A stretch of DNA of 64,000 nt, from the NCBI RefSeq assembly GCF_002250565.1, contig NZ_NMVJ01000006.1, forward strand, positions 558,001-622,000. The letters run 5' to 3'. The stretch comes from Parenemella sanctibonifatiensis (lineage in GTDB: Bacteria > Actinomycetota > Actinomycetes > Propionibacteriales > Propionibacteriaceae). The notes beneath the pieces were generated by a model. It searched no databases. It worked only from the letters and a program-made list of their open reading frames with translations, and was not told the DNA's origin. Position 1 is the first letter of the stretch; each line of letters starts with the position of its first letter. Below, piece after piece: positions 36,962 through 46,379 of this stretch. The position numbers were made by a program, and so were the translations under genes.

Positions 36962-37540
36962 ATGGGCATTTTTGACAAGATGAAGGACGCGGCCTCGGGT
37001 CACAGCGAGCAGGTCAACCAGGCTGCTGACAAGCTCGGCGAGACGATCAACGAGCGCACTGACAACAAGTATGCGGACCAGGTTGGGCAGGGACAGGACT
37101 TCGTGCGCGACCAGCTCGGCACCGAGCAGCCGGGCCAGCCTCAGGACCAGGGCCAGCCCCAGGAACAGGGCGCACCTCAGCAGCAGGCCGCCCCGGAGCA
37201 GGGTGGCTTCGACCAGCAGCAGGAGCAGGCTCAGCAGCAGGCCGATCCGGCCCAGCAGCAGGGTGGCTTCGACCAGGACCAAGGCCAGCAGGAGCAGGGC
37301 TTCGGCCAGCAGCAGGAGCAGCAGCCCGGTTTCGGGCAGGAGCAGCAGGGCGGCTTCGGCGGCCAGCAGGAGCAGCAGGGCGGCTTCGGCGGCCAGCAGG
37401 AGCAGCAGCCTGGCTTCGGCCAGCAGCAGGAGCAGCAGCCTGGCTTCGGCCAGCAGCAGGAGCAGCAGCCTGGCTTCGGCCAGGAGCAGCAGGGCGGCTT
37501 CGGCGGCCAGGAGCAGCAGGGCGGCTTCGGCCAGCAGTGA
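36962..37540 (+). CDS. MT0933-like antitoxin family protein with long Gln/Gly/Phe-rich repeat tail
   Basis: The product has 192 residues. Residues 1-52 (GIFDKMKDAASGHSEQVNQA...YADQVGQGQDFVRDQLG) match the actinobacterial MT0933-like antitoxin family, a short amphipathic helical domain; the toxin link in that family is weak. From about residue 60 to the end the protein is extremely rich in Gln, Glu and Gly with regularly spaced Phe: GFGQQQEQQP and GFGGQQEQQG units. This resembles prion-like or phase-separating low-complexity sequence. The ATG at 36962 has GGAAGG upstream. No toxin partner adjoins. A strong terminator follows. Confidence 0.75.
   Translation: MGIFDKMKDAASGHSEQVNQAADKLGETINERTDNKYADQVGQGQDFVRDQLGTEQPGQPQDQGQPQEQGAPQQQAAPEQGGFDQQQEQAQQQADPAQQQGGFDQDQGQQEQGFGQQQEQQPGFGQEQQGGFGGQQEQQGGFGGQQEQQPGFGQQQEQQPGFGQQQEQQPGFGQEQQGGFGGQEQQGGFGQQ
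37291..37537 (+). repeat. Degenerate tandem repeats (24-30 bp) encoding Gln-rich GFG units
   Basis: Two perfect adjacent 30-bp copies at 37421-37450 and 37451-37480 encode QQQEQQPGFG; diverged copies occupy the rest of the tract up to the stop codon. CAG and GAG dominate. Confidence 0.85.
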
Positions 37541-37570
37541 GTTTGTCGGCGGCTCTTGGCCGTCGCTACT

Positions 37571-37603
37571 GAAAGGGATCCGTGCCTGGCACGGATCCCT
37601 TTC
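37571..37603. terminator. Bidirectional terminator between the MT0933-like gene and miaB
   Basis: A perfect 16-bp inverted repeat (37571-37586 with 37588-37603) is followed by TTGTTCT and preceded by T's on the other strand side. It lies between convergent genes. Confidence 0.88.
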
Positions 37604-37622
37604 TTGTTCTCCGGGTTGAGCC

Positions 37623-39158
37623 TCAGCCGCAGGCTGGTGCGGGCGGCGCTGCGGGAGGCTGCCCGATGGTGGGCATGCCGAGTCCGACCGAAGGTGCAGC
37701 GGGCGCTTCCCGCCGCGCCTGCCAAGCGTCGCCGCCGCGGGTGCGCCGCACCGATGTCAGTCCGCCGTCGGCCATCAGGTGGTGGGGAGCCGCTGAGGTG
37801 ATGACAGCGGTCCCGATGTCGCCCGGACGCGGCGGCTGCTCCCCCTCGGCGAGGCTGAGGTGGACCAGACGGTTGTCGCGTGCCCGACCGCTGATGCGGT
37901 TCCGTTCGGCGTCCTTGCGGCCTTCACCGTCGGCGATCAGCACCTCGACTTCCTGACCGATCAGCTGCCGGTTCTCCTGCCAGGCGATCTCGTTGACCAG
38001 CGCGACCAGCCGCTGGTAACGCTCGGTGACGACCTCCTTGGGGATCTGGTCCTCCATGGTGGCCGCCGGCGTACCGGGGCGGATCGAATACTGGAAGGTG
38101 AAGGCCGCGCTGAACCGTGCCTGCTCCACCACGTCCAGGGTCGCCTGGAAGTCTTCCTCGGTCTCACCGGGAAATCCGACGATGATGTCGGTGGTGATGG
38201 CGGCATGCGGCATCGCTTGGCGTACCCGATCCAGGATGCCCAGATAGCGCTCGCTGCGATAGGAACGCCGCATGGCGCGCAGCACCTGATCGGAACCGGA
38301 CTGCAGCGGCATGTGCAGTTGTGGCATCACATTGGGGGTCTGCGCCATCGCCTCGATGACGTCGTCGGTGAAGTCCTTGGGGTGCGGAGAGGTGAAGCGA
38401 ACACGCTCCAACCCCTCGATCTCGCCGCAGGAGCGCAGCAGCTTGGCGAACGCACCGCGGTCGCGGGCCCGATCAGGATTCCAGCCGGTCCCATAGGCGT
38501 TGACGTTCTGGCCCAGCAGTGTGATCTCCTGGACGCCCTCAGCCACCAGTGCACGGATCTCGGCGAGGATGTCATCGGGACTGCGGTCGGCCGCCTTGCC
38601 GCGCAGCGCCGGCACGATGCAGAAGGTGCATGTGTTGTTGCAGCCCACGCTGATCGAGACCCAGGCCGCGTACGCCGAATCGCGCCGGGTCGGCAGATCG
38701 GAAGGGAATGCCTCCAGTGCTTCCTTGATCTCGACCTGAGCAGCCTGCTCGATCCTGGCGCGCTCCAGGAGCACCGGCAGTGAGCCGACATTGTGGGTGC
38801 CGAAGACGACGTCGACCCACGGCGCCCGATCGACGATGACGTCACGGTCCTTCTGCGCCATGCACCCGCCGACGGCGATCTGCATGCCGGGCCGGGCATC
38901 CTTCACCGGACGAATGTGGCCCAGGTTGCCGTAGAGCCGATTGTCGGCGTTCTCACGCACCGCGCAGGTGTTGAAGACGACCAGATCCGCGTCGTCATCG
39001 GGGCTGGGGACGTAGCCCGCCTCCTCCAGCAGTCCACTGATCCGTTCGGAGTCGTGGACGTTCATCTGGCAGCCGTACGTCACCACGCGGTAACTGCGGG
39101 GCACGTCGCTGGACCCGGCGGCCGGGCCGGGTTGTGGGGAAATGACCGTGGAAGACAT
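37623..39158 (-). CDS. miaB: tRNA-2-methylthio-N6-dimethylallyladenosine synthase
   Basis: The product has 511 residues. It adds the 2-methylthio group to i6A37 made by MiaA. The N-terminal domain has the three cluster cysteines ([22 protein letters not shown]); the radical SAM motif is CNNTCTFC; a C-terminal TRAM domain follows ([16 protein letters not shown]...). A Pro/Ala tail of about 35 residues ends APACG. The ATG at 39158 is chosen because the conserved domain starts soon after and TATCGT lies seven bases upstream. It is divergent from the aldose epimerase gene. Confidence 0.95.
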   Translation of the reverse strand: MSSTVISPQPGPAAGSSDVPRSYRVVTYGCQMNVHDSERISGLLEEAGYVPSPDDDADLVVFNTCAVRENADNRLYGNLGHIRPVKDARPGMQIAVGGCMAQKDRDVIVDRAPWVDVVFGTHNVGSLPVLLERARIEQAAQVEIKEALEAFPSDLPTRRDSAYAAWVSISVGCNNTCTFCIVPALRGKAADRSPDDILAEIRALVAEGVQEITLLGQNVNAYGTGWNPDRARDRGAFAKLLRSCGEIEGLERVRFTSPHPKDFTDDVIEAMAQTPNVMPQLHMPLQSGSDQVLRAMRRSYRSERYLGILDRVRQAMPHAAITTDIIVGFPGETEEDFQATLDVVEQARFSAAFTFQYSIRPGTPAATMEDQIPKEVVTERYQRLVALVNEIAWQENRQLIGQEVEVLIADGEGRKDAERNRISGRARDNRLVHLSLAEGEQPPRPGDIGTAVITSAAPHHLMADGGLTSVRRTRGGDAWQARREAPAAPSVGLGMPTIGQPPAAPPAPACG

Positions 39159-39165
39159 CGCCGAC

Positions 39166-39171
39166 ACGATA
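39166..39171 (-). promoter_or_regulatory. -10 box of miaB (leaderless start)
   Basis: TATCGT on the minus strand lies 7 nt before the ATG at 39158. Confidence 0.4.
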
Positions 39172-39233
39172 CGCCTGATGGCCTCCGAACGCCGAAACCG
39201 CGCACCTGCCAGCGACCCCGCCTCGGCGGCCCC

Positions 39234-39239
39234 TAGGCT
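39234..39239 (+). promoter_or_regulatory. -10 box of the aldose epimerase gene (leaderless start)
   Basis: TAGGCT lies 7 nt before the ATG at 39247. Confidence 0.5.
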
Positions 39240-39246
39240 GACAGCC

Positions 39247-40182
39247 ATGGCTTCCACCCCATCCGGATCTCCCGCCGTCGCGAGCCCCGACCCCCGCCCC
39301 ACCGGCGCCCAGTACGCCATCAGTCACGGCGACCACGCAGCCGTGGTGACCGAACAGGGCGCGACACTGCGGGCGTACGCCGTCGCCGGGCGACCGATCA
39401 TCAACGGGTTCGGCGAGGACCAGGTGCCGCAGGCCTACCAAGGCATGCAGTTGATGCCGTGGCCGAACCGAATCCGCGACGGCCGGTGGCAGCACGACGG
39501 CGCCACCCAACAGCTCGCCATCAGCGAGCCGGATCGGGCCACGGCGCTCCATGGGCTGGTGAACTGGCCGGACTGGACTCTGCTGGAGCACACCGCCGAA
39601 ACGGTCAGCCAGCGACACGTCCTGCGGCCGCAGCAGGGCTGGCCAGGCACGTTGGTGTTGAGCGTGCGACACCGCGTCAACGATGAGGGCCTCCGCATCG
39701 AGGTCAGCGCCGAGAACATCGGCTCGGTCACCGTGCCGTTCGGGTACGCCGCACACCCCTACTTCGCCGTCGGTGACACCTCACTGGACCACTCCAGCCT
39801 CTCGCTGCCCGCGGATCAGTACCTGGTTGTCGACGCCGAACGACTGCTGCCGATCGAACTGGCACCCGTCACGGGCGATGTCGACCTGCGGGCCGGTGAG
39901 CCGCTCGGTGCACGCACCCTCGACACGGCCTACACCGGGCTCGCCACCCACGACGGGGTGTGGACCGCGAGGCTCGACACCCCGCAGGGTCGCACCGAGA
40001 TCTGGGCCGGCGCGGGCTTCGACTGGAGTCAGGTCTACACCTCCGAGGATAGGCAGTGGTTGGCGATCGAACCGATGACCTGCGGACCCGACGGATTCAA
40101 CGGTGGGCAGGTCGCTGCCGGTCTCATCACTCTGGAACCGGGGGCCCATTGGCAGGGAAGCTGGGGCATTCGGGGCTACTGA
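39247..40182 (+). CDS. Aldose 1-epimerase family protein
   Basis: The product has 311 residues, a GalM-type beta-sandwich mutarotase. Seen are [15 protein letters not shown], the [15 protein letters not shown] segment with the sugar-binding Asn-Arg, [11 protein letters not shown] (His), the catalytic [10 protein letters not shown] (His) and, late, [15 protein letters not shown] (catalytic Glu). It interconverts alpha and beta hexose anomers. No sugar operon adjoins, so the exact sugar is unknown. The ATG at 39247 is supported by the TAGGCT box upstream; longer in-frame starts overlap the divergent miaB gene. Confidence 0.9.
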   Translation: MASTPSGSPAVASPDPRPTGAQYAISHGDHAAVVTEQGATLRAYAVAGRPIINGFGEDQVPQAYQGMQLMPWPNRIRDGRWQHDGATQQLAISEPDRATALHGLVNWPDWTLLEHTAETVSQRHVLRPQQGWPGTLVLSVRHRVNDEGLRIEVSAENIGSVTVPFGYAAHPYFAVGDTSLDHSSLSLPADQYLVVDAERLLPIELAPVTGDVDLRAGEPLGARTLDTAYTGLATHDGVWTARLDTPQGRTEIWAGAGFDWSQVYTSEDRQWLAIEPMTCGPDGFNGGQVAAGLITLEPGAHWQGSWGIRGY

Positions 40183-40256
40183 GTCGCGGCGGGGCTCACC
40201 TCGAATCTGACGCCTAATTGTTACGTTTTTGTGGCCACGCTGCGCCGCGCAACCCC

Positions 40257-40262
40257 TAGAGT
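40257..40262 (+). promoter_or_regulatory. -10 box of the glutamate-type ABC operon (leaderless start)
   Basis: TAGAGT lies 7 nt before the ATG at 40270 and supports that start codon. Confidence 0.5.
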
Positions 40263-40269
40263 CGCCGAC

Positions 40270-41061
40270 ATGAGCTCGGACCCCCTTCAGCCGGCACCGG
40301 TCGACAACGCGGATGCAGGCAGTCAGCAGCCGCTTGTCCACATGGAAGGCGTCAACAAGCATTTCGGTGACCTCCACGTGCTGCAGGACATCAACCTGAG
40401 CATCAGCCGCGGCGAAGTCGTCGTGGTGGTGGGCCCCTCCGGTTCGGGCAAGTCGACGCTGTGTCGCACCATCAACCGGCTCGAGACGATCGACAACGGC
40501 ACCATCACCATCGACGGCAAGACACTGCCCGAAGAGGGCAAGGCACTGGCCAAGCTGCGCGCCGACGTCGGCATGGTCTTCCAGTCCTTCAACCTCTTCG
40601 CCCACAAGACGATCCTCGAGAACGTGACGGTGGGCCCGATCAAGGCCCGCGGCAAGTCCAAGAAGGATGCCGAGGCGCGCGCGATGGAGTTGCTGGAGCG
40701 GGTCGGGGTCGCGAACCAGGCCCAGAAGTATCCGGCCCAGTTGTCGGGTGGTCAGCAGCAGCGTGTCGCCATCGCCCGCGCGTTGGCGATGGATCCCAAG
40801 GTGATGCTCTTCGACGAGCCCACCTCGGCTCTCGACCCGGAGATGGTCAACGAGGTGCTCGACGTGATGGTCGACCTCGCGAAGCGTGGCATGACGATGA
40901 TTGTGGTCACCCACGAGATGGGCTTTGCCCGGAAGGCCGCCAACCGGGTGGTCTTCATGGCTGATGGCCAGATCGTCGAGGAATCCGAGCCGGAAGCATT
41001 CTTCGACAACCCCCAAAGTGCTCGCGCCAAGGACTTCCTCGGCAAGATCCTCACCCACTGA
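40270..41061 (+). CDS. gluA: Glutamate-type ABC transporter, ATP-binding protein
   Basis: The product has 263 residues. It is a complete ABC ATPase: Walker [21 protein letters not shown]-loop [18 protein letters not shown], signature [19 protein letters not shown], Walker [13 protein letters not shown] and THEMGFARK. It is the first gene of a four-gene cluster in gluABCD order, known in corynebacteria for glutamate uptake, and lies between recA-recX-rny and miaB as in related actinobacteria. The start at 40270 has a -10 box seven bases upstream. Glutamate specificity is inferred from operon order. Confidence 0.93.
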   Translation: MSSDPLQPAPVDNADAGSQQPLVHMEGVNKHFGDLHVLQDINLSISRGEVVVVVGPSGSGKSTLCRTINRLETIDNGTITIDGKTLPEEGKALAKLRADVGMVFQSFNLFAHKTILENVTVGPIKARGKSKKDAEARAMELLERVGVANQAQKYPAQLSGGQQQRVAIARALAMDPKVMLFDEPTSALDPEMVNEVLDVMVDLAKRGMTMIVVTHEMGFARKAANRVVFMADGQIVEESEPEAFFDNPQSARAKDFLGKILTH

Positions 41062-41091
41062 CCTCCCATTACCACCATCCAAGGAGAGATC

Positions 41092-41904
41092 ATGAAGTTC
41101 GTACGCAAGATCATGGCTGCGGTAGCCGTCGCCGCGCTGGCCGTGTCACTGGCAGCCTGCAGTTCTGAGGACACCTTCAACATCGGCATCAAGTATGACC
41201 AGCCCGGTCTGGGCATGAAGGAAGGCGCCGACTACACCGGATTCGACGTCGCCGTCGCACGGTACGTCGCTCAGGGCCTGGGCTACAGCGAGGACCAGAT
41301 CCGGTTCATTGAGTCCCCCTCGGCCAACCGCGAAAACATGATCGAAGCCGGTCAGGTCGACCTGATCTTCGCCACCTACTCGATCACCGACTCCCGCAAG
41401 GAGCGTGTCTCCTTCGCCGGTCCTTACCTGATCGCAGGTCAGGACCTGCTGGTCCGCACCGAGGACACCGACATCGTCGGACCGGAGTCGCTGAGCGCGG
41501 GCCGCAAGCTCTGCTCAGTCACCGGCTCCACCCCGGCCCAGCGCGTCAAGGACGAGTACGCCCAGGACGTCGAGCTTCAGGAGTACACCAGCTACTCCCA
41601 GTGCGTTGAGGCGCTGCTGTCGGGCAACGTTGACGCCGTGACCACCGATGACATCATCCTCGCTGGTTACGCCGCGCTGCCGCAGCACGAGGGCAAGCTC
41701 AAGGTCGTCGGCCAGCCGTTCTCCGAGGAGCGCTACGGCGTCGGCCTCAAGAAGGGTGACGTCGAGCTCTGCACCAAGGTCAACGAGCTGCTCCAGGCCA
41801 TGATCGATGACGGCTCCTGGGAGAAGGCACTCCAGGACAACGTCGGCGCCTCGGGCTACCGCCCCAGCGAGGGCAATCCGCCCGAGCTGGACGCCTGCGC
41901 CTGA
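41092..41904 (+). CDS. gluB: Glutamate-type ABC transporter, substrate-binding lipoprotein
   Basis: The product has 270 residues. The signal peptide ends in the lipobox LAAC (Cys at about 23), followed by SSEDTFNIGIKYDQPGLGMKEG and the type II binding fold (ADYTGFDVAVARYVA, ENMIEAGQVDLIFATYSITDSRKE, QCVEALLSGNVDAVTTDD). An AAGGAGAG ribosome site precedes the ATG, 30 bp after gluA. A stable hairpin after the stop may raise its mRNA over that of the permeases. It captures the substrate outside the membrane for GluCD. Confidence 0.93.
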   Translation: MKFVRKIMAAVAVAALAVSLAACSSEDTFNIGIKYDQPGLGMKEGADYTGFDVAVARYVAQGLGYSEDQIRFIESPSANRENMIEAGQVDLIFATYSITDSRKERVSFAGPYLIAGQDLLVRTEDTDIVGPESLSAGRKLCSVTGSTPAQRVKDEYAQDVELQEYTSYSQCVEALLSGNVDAVTTDDIILAGYAALPQHEGKLKVVGQPFSEERYGVGLKKGDVELCTKVNELLQAMIDDGSWEKALQDNVGASGYRPSEGNPPELDACA

Positions 41905-41919
41905 GTTTGTCGAAGCTGG

Positions 41920-41943
41920 CCGCCGGGCAGTGTCGCCCGGCGG
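41920..41943 (+). terminator. Hairpin between gluB and gluC (partial terminator or mRNA stabiliser)
   Basis: A perfect 9-bp stem CCGCCGGGC / GCCCGGCGG with a 6-nt loop sits 16 bp after the gluB stop and 44 bp before gluC. A second small hairpin follows. No T-run, so readthrough is expected. Confidence 0.6.
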
Positions 41944-41986
41944 TCCCGACCCCGCCCTTCGGGGCAGATCGTGAAGGAGACACCGC

Positions 41987-42667
41987 GTGCTGGACTATGT
42001 CATCGAGCAGCTGCCGCGCATCGGTAGCGCGCTGCTGGTGACGGTTGAGCTGACCGTGATCGGTTCTGTCGGAGCACTACTCCTGGGACTGATTCTGGCG
42101 ATCATGCGGCTGTCACCCGTGGCCGTGTTGCGCCTGGCCTCAACTGCGTACACCGAACTCGTCCGCAACACGCCGCTCACCTTGGTGGTGTTCTTCTGCG
42201 CCTTCGGTTTGCTGGTCGGCGCCCAGTGGCGACTGTTGCCCAGCGACGCCCCGCTGACCTGGCACAACTTCTCCTGGGCCGTGGTCGCGATCATCCTTTA
42301 CCACGCCACCTTCGTGGCCGAGGCGCTGCGCAGCGGCGTCAACACCGTCCCGGTCGGGCAGGCAGAAGCCGCCCGCGCGATCGGGCTGGACTTCTCCACC
42401 TCGTTGCGCGAGGTGATCCTGCCGCAGGCATTGCGGGGCGCCATCGCCCCGCTGGGCAACACCTTCATCGCGCTCACCAAGAACACCACCATCGCCGCCA
42501 CCGTCGGTGTGGCGGAGCTCTCGCTGTGGATGCGTGAGGAGATCGAGAACGAGGCAGCGATGATCTTCATCATCTTCGCGATCGTCGCGGCAGCCTTCGT
42601 GCTGCTCACCTTACCCGCCGGTGCAGCCTTCACCCGGCTGTCGGAGAAGCTGGCGGTGAAGCGATGA
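41987..42667 (+). CDS. gluC: Glutamate-type ABC transporter, permease
   Basis: The product has 226 residues, a HisM-type permease with about five membrane helices. The EAA loop is seen as EAARAIGLDFSTSLREVILPQALRGAIAP. It starts with GTG after AAGGAG. The stop overlaps the start of gluD by four bases (ATGA), so the two permeases are made in equal amounts and presumably form a heterodimer in the inner membrane. Confidence 0.92.
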   Translation: MLDYVIEQLPRIGSALLVTVELTVIGSVGALLLGLILAIMRLSPVAVLRLASTAYTELVRNTPLTLVVFFCAFGLLVGAQWRLLPSDAPLTWHNFSWAVVAIILYHATFVAEALRSGVNTVPVGQAEAARAIGLDFSTSLREVILPQALRGAIAPLGNTFIALTKNTTIAATVGVAELSLWMREEIENEAAMIFIIFAIVAAAFVLLTLPAGAAFTRLSEKLAVKR

Positions 42668-43503
42668 GCGCCAGTGTTCTGTTTGACGCACCGGGACCCA
42701 AAGGGCGCCGCAACAACACCATCTACAGCGTTGTCGCCGTCGTGGTCCTGCTCGGTCTGGCCGCCCTGCTCGTGTGGAAGCTCGAGGACCAGTTCACTCC
42801 CGAGAAATGGACCTTCCTGCTGGATCCGATGAGCTGGGAGTTCTACTTCCTTCCCGGCATCATCGGCACCCTGCAGGCAGCTGGCATCGCCGTGATCTGC
42901 GCCGGCGTCCTGGGCATCGTGTTGGGTTTGGGACGACTCGCCGACAACGTCGTGCTGCGCAAGGTCTCCGGTGTCGTCGTGGAGTTCTTCCGGGCCGTAC
43001 CGGTGCTGGTCATGATGTTCTTCGCGTACGCCGTGCTGGCCCGGTTCTCCCCGCTCAGCGGCACCGCGCTGACGCTGACAGCGGTGGTGGTCGGCCTGAC
43101 CCTGTACAACTCCGCAGTGATCGCCGAGTTGATCCGTTCCGGTGTCGGCAGCCTGCCGAAGGGACAGCACGAGGCAGGTCTGGCGATCGGCCTGACCCCC
43201 AGCCAGACCCGCAACATCGTGTTGGTGCCGCAGGCCATCACGGCGATGCTGCCCTCCTTGGTGGCGCAGTTGGTGGTGGTCCTGAAGGACACCGCGCTGG
43301 GCCAGTGGATCGCCTATCCCGAGTTGCTGCGCGCCGCCAACCAGCTCGGTTCCGGCGGCAACAGCATCCCGGTGCTGTTCGTGGCGGCGGTGCTGTTCAT
43401 CGTCATCAACGTGGCGATCTCGGCGCTGGCTCGCAAGTTGGAACAGCGGATGCGTCGTCAGATGAACGTGAAGGCGGTCGAGACCGCCGACGTAGAGGCC
43501 TGA
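42664..43503 (+). CDS. gluD: Glutamate-type ABC transporter, permease
   Basis: The product has 279 residues, a second HisM-type permease. It has an N-terminal helix (NNTIYSVVAVVVLLGLAALLVW), then the transport domain with VVEFFRAVPVLVMMFF and the EAA loop EAGLAIGLTPSQTRNIVLVPQAITAMLPSL. It ends with a charged tail rich in Arg and Glu. It is the last gene of the operon; a hairpin follows the stop. Confidence 0.92.
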   Translation: MSASVLFDAPGPKGRRNNTIYSVVAVVVLLGLAALLVWKLEDQFTPEKWTFLLDPMSWEFYFLPGIIGTLQAAGIAVICAGVLGIVLGLGRLADNVVLRKVSGVVVEFFRAVPVLVMMFFAYAVLARFSPLSGTALTLTAVVVGLTLYNSAVIAELIRSGVGSLPKGQHEAGLAIGLTPSQTRNIVLVPQAITAMLPSLVAQLVVVLKDTALGQWIAYPELLRAANQLGSGGNSIPVLFVAAVLFIVINVAISALARKLEQRMRRQMNVKAVETADVEA

Positions 43504-43534
43504 GCCGCCATCCCAGCGCCATGGCCCAACCCCG

Positions 43535-43564
43535 ACGCCCCGAGGGCATCGCTCCTCGGGGCGT
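43535..43564. terminator. Terminator after gluD
   Basis: An 11-bp perfect stem ACGCCCCGAGG / CCTCGGGGCGT with an 8-nt loop, followed by TGCTCTT. It lies between convergent gluD and rny. Confidence 0.75.
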
Positions 43565-43574
43565 TGCTCTTGGG

Positions 43575-43606
43575 ACGGCTCGCTCTGGGGACGGCTCGCT
43601 CTGGGG
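43575..43606. repeat. Two tandem copies of a 16-bp repeat
   Basis: ACGGCTCGCTCTGGGG occurs twice in direct succession in the gluD-rny intergenic region. No function is evident. Confidence 0.7.
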
Positions 43607-43697
43607 GGCTCCAGAGGCTGGTCTCTTGCGGTTCCCCGATGCCTCGGCGCGCTGTGGGTGACGAGGGAGCGGCGGGATCACCGGTTGAGCGGACCGC

Positions 43698-45617
43698 TCA
43701 GCGGGCCAGCTCGGTGGCGCGCGACTCCCGCACCACCGTGATCTTGATCTGCCCGGGGTAGGTCAGTTCCTCCTGGACCTGGCGGGCGATCTCGCGCGCC
43801 AGCACCTGTGCCTGGGCGTCGTCGACCTGGTCGGGATGCACCATCACGCGCAGCTCTCGGCCGGCCTGCATCGCGAAGACCCGGTCGACGCCCTCGCGGG
43901 ATCCGGCGATCTGTTCCAACTGCTCCAGCCGCTTCACGTACGCCTCCAGCGACTCGCGCCGGGCGCCCGGGCGGGCACCGCTGATGGCATCGGCAGCCTG
44001 CACCAGCACCGCCTCGACGGTCTGCGGCTCGACCTCGTTGTGGTGGGCCTCAATGGCGTGAACGATGTCCTCGTGCTCGCCATAGCGGCGGGCCAGATCA
44101 GCACCGACGATGGCGTGCGGCCCCTCCACCTCGTGGGTGAGCGCCTTGCCGATGTCGTGCAGAAATGCCGCGCGCGTACAGCTGACCGGATCCAGGTGGA
44201 GTTCGGCTGCCATCAGGCCGGCGAGGTGAGCAGACTCGACGAGGTGCTTGAGAACGTTCTGCCCATAGGAGGTGCGATAGCGCAGCGAGCCCAGGATCGG
44301 CATCAGGTCCGGGTGCAGGTCGGTGATGCCGACCTCGTGGCAGGCGTCCTCAGCCGCCCGCAGGATCCGCTCGTTGATCTGCTCCGTGGCCCGCTCGTAC
44401 GCCTCTTCAATCCGGGAGGGGTGGATACGGCCATCGGCGACCAGGTCAGCCATCGCAATCCGGGCAGTCTCGCGGCGTACCGGGTCGAAACAGGACAACT
44501 GGACGCTCTCGGGAGTGTCGTCGATGAGGACGTTGACGCCGGTGACCTGCTCGAAGGTGCGGATGTTGCGCCCTTCACGGCCGATGATGCGACCCTTCAT
44601 GTCATCACTGGGAAGGTCAACGGTCGCGACGACCGACTCCGAGGTCTGGTCGGCGGCCATCCGCTGGATCGCGCCGACGATGATCTCCTGGGCGCGCCGC
44701 TGAGCGTTGCGCTCAGCTTCCTTCTCAATGGTGCGTTGGATCGTGGTGGCATCCAGCCGTGCCTCGTGTTCGGCGGCGGCGAGCACTTCGGCCCGGGCTT
44801 CCTCGGCAGTCAGGCCTGCGATCCGCTCTGCCTCGGCGGCCAGGTCGGCCTCGGCCCGGTTGAGCTCTGCGGCACGGTTGATGAGGTCATAGCGGATCTG
44901 TTCGACCACTGCGGATCGGGTCTCGACACCCTTGGTCTCACCGTCGAGCTTGAGCTCACGTTCGTTGAGGCGTGACTCACGCCGCTCCTGAGAGGACCGT
45001 TGCTCACGCAGTTCGGCGCGTTCCTCCTGGAGTTCACGTCGCATCTGTGCGACATCAGCTTCGGCTGCCTCCAACACGGCTGCGGCCCGCTCCTGAGCCG
45101 CCACCGACGCGGCGGCCTCCGCCGGATCAACCTGGGCAGAGGCAGTGCTCCGGTCGTCGGTCGTCGCTGCTGCGGCTTCCTCCGTCGTTGCCGGAGCGCC
45201 CTCAGCACCGAGAGCGGGCGTGGCCCGACCGGCGGGGACCGGCCCGGACTGGGCTGAGGTCGGTGCGTGGTGCGCCGCGCCGGCGGGAGCAGAGCGGTCG
45301 GCTCGAACCCGATCGCCCTGATCCTGACTGGGCCGATCCTGACTGGGCCGATCCTGACTGGGCCGATCCTGACTGGGCTGGTCCGGGCCGGGCTGGTCTG
45401 GGCCGGGCTCGTCCTGGCCAGGACGGTGCTCGCTCCCCTTGGCCTGCAGCGCCTGCTGGGCGGCCAGTTCGGCACTGGCGGCGTTCTTGTCAACACTCTT
45501 GGCGGCCCAACTGCGCACCAAGCCAGCCACCAAGATGAAGCCGATCGCGATGATGGTGGGCACCACGAGGACGCCGAGGAGGCCGAGCAGCCAGCCCCAC
45601 CACGGAATGTCCCACAC
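43698..45617 (-). CDS. rny: Ribonuclease Y
   Basis: The product has 639 residues. It is a membrane-anchored endoribonuclease: N-terminal helix (WWGWLLGLLGVLVVPTIIAIGFILV), a long coiled coil (about 170-300), the KH domain (GREGRNIRTFEQVTGVNVLIDDTPE) and the HD domain (FLHDIGKALTHEVEGPHAIVGADL). It initiates mRNA decay in Firmicutes. A linker of about 100 residues after the helix, rich in Pro, Gln, Asp and Ala and with PSQDR repeats, is longer than in Bacillus. RNase Y is not universal in actinobacteria, where RNase E/J dominate. It lies downstream of recA-recX on the same strand. Confidence 0.93.
   Translation of the reverse strand: MWDIPWWGWLLGLLGVLVVPTIIAIGFILVAGLVRSWAAKSVDKNAASAELAAQQALQAKGSEHRPGQDEPGPDQPGPDQPSQDRPSQDRPSQDRPSQDQGDRVRADRSAPAGAAHHAPTSAQSGPVPAGRATPALGAEGAPATTEEAAAATTDDRSTASAQVDPAEAAASVAAQERAAAVLEAAEADVAQMRRELQEERAELREQRSSQERRESRLNERELKLDGETKGVETRSAVVEQIRYDLINRAAELNRAEADLAAEAERIAGLTAEEARAEVLAAAEHEARLDATTIQRTIEKEAERNAQRRAQEIIVGAIQRMAADQTSESVVATVDLPSDDMKGRIIGREGRNIRTFEQVTGVNVLIDDTPESVQLSCFDPVRRETARIAMADLVADGRIHPSRIEEAYERATEQINERILRAAEDACHEVGITDLHPDLMPILGSLRYRTSYGQNVLKHLVESAHLAGLMAAELHLDPVSCTRAAFLHDIGKALTHEVEGPHAIVGADLARRYGEHEDIVHAIEAHHNEVEPQTVEAVLVQAADAISGARPGARRESLEAYVKRLEQLEQIAGSREGVDRVFAMQAGRELRVMVHPDQVDDAQAQVLAREIARQVQEELTYPGQIKITVVRESRATELAR
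45320..45379. repeat. Four tandem 15-bp repeats inside rny
   Basis: The unit GATCCTGACTGGGCC repeats four times in register and encodes the Pro-Ser-Gln-Asp-Arg units of the RNase Y linker. A related diverged stretch follows. Confidence 0.88.
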
Positions 45618-45807
45618 GTCGCCTCCTCGATTGCCTGCGGTCCCACCTTAGTGGGGCGCGGCGACCACCGCTGGCCGACGCCACTGACGACTCGGCCGAA
45701 ACCGCGGCCACTCCTCTGACACGGGTCACCGTTGTCATCCCGGGCACCAGCCCGCACCAATCAGCCGCGTTCACCAAGAGCAGGTGAGTTCGCCACCAGC
45801 GGCGACT

Positions 45808-46362
45808 TCACCAATCAGGACCGGTCCCATCGAGCTCGTCATCCGATTCCATGACCTCGGCCACGGCCCGCCACACGATCGAGCTTGAGTAGCCGCGTCG
45901 GGCCAACAAGCCGGCCACCCGGGTCCGAAGCTTCTCGGCTGGGACATCGCCGGCCCGCTGGACCCGGCTGCGAGCCAGGTCCAGCGCCGCGGCGTACTCG
46001 GCATCGTCGTCGACCTCGTCAACCGCCTCCTTGGCGACCTCCGGATCGACGCCCTTGTTGCGCAACTCCTGCATCAGCATCCGCCTGGAGCGATGCTTGC
46101 GGCGCTGCCGGGACGCCACCCACGCCTGCGAAAAGGCCTCGTCATCGACCAGCGACACCTCTTCGAAGCGGTCCAGCAACTCGGCCGCGACGTCCTCGGG
46201 AATGTCCTTCTTCCGAAGCGCCTTCGCAAGTTCGGCGCGGCTGCGAGACTGGGCGGTGAGCTGCACCAACAGGATGTTTCGTCCCCGTTCGAGTGCCTCG
46301 TCGCGGGACTCAGGCTGCTCGTGGTCCGATTTCCCCGTCCGCCTTGCCTTGCCCTGGGTCAC
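45808..46362 (-). CDS. recX: Regulatory protein RecX
   Basis: The product has 184 residues made of three-helix repeats typical of RecX (RNILLVQLTAQSRSRAELAKAL, DVAAELLDRFEEVSLVDDEAFSQAWVASR, RRMLMQELRNKGVDPEVAKEAVDEV). It binds RecA and limits filament growth. A basic N-terminal extension (TQGKARRTGKSDH) is present. It starts 17 bp after recA and is surely cotranscribed under the SOS box before recA. Confidence 0.93.
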   Translation of the reverse strand: MTQGKARRTGKSDHEQPESRDEALERGRNILLVQLTAQSRSRAELAKALRKKDIPEDVAAELLDRFEEVSLVDDEAFSQAWVASRQRRKHRSRRMLMQELRNKGVDPEVAKEAVDEVDDDAEYAAALDLARSRVQRAGDVPAEKLRTRVAGLLARRGYSSSIVWRAVAEVMESDDELDGTGPDW

Positions 46363-46379
46363 GCCCTCACCTGCCTGCC

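Noticed and set aside
37291-37537. Regular repeats as a CRISPR array
   Set aside because: The repeats are contiguous, without unique spacers, and are in frame within a protein gene.
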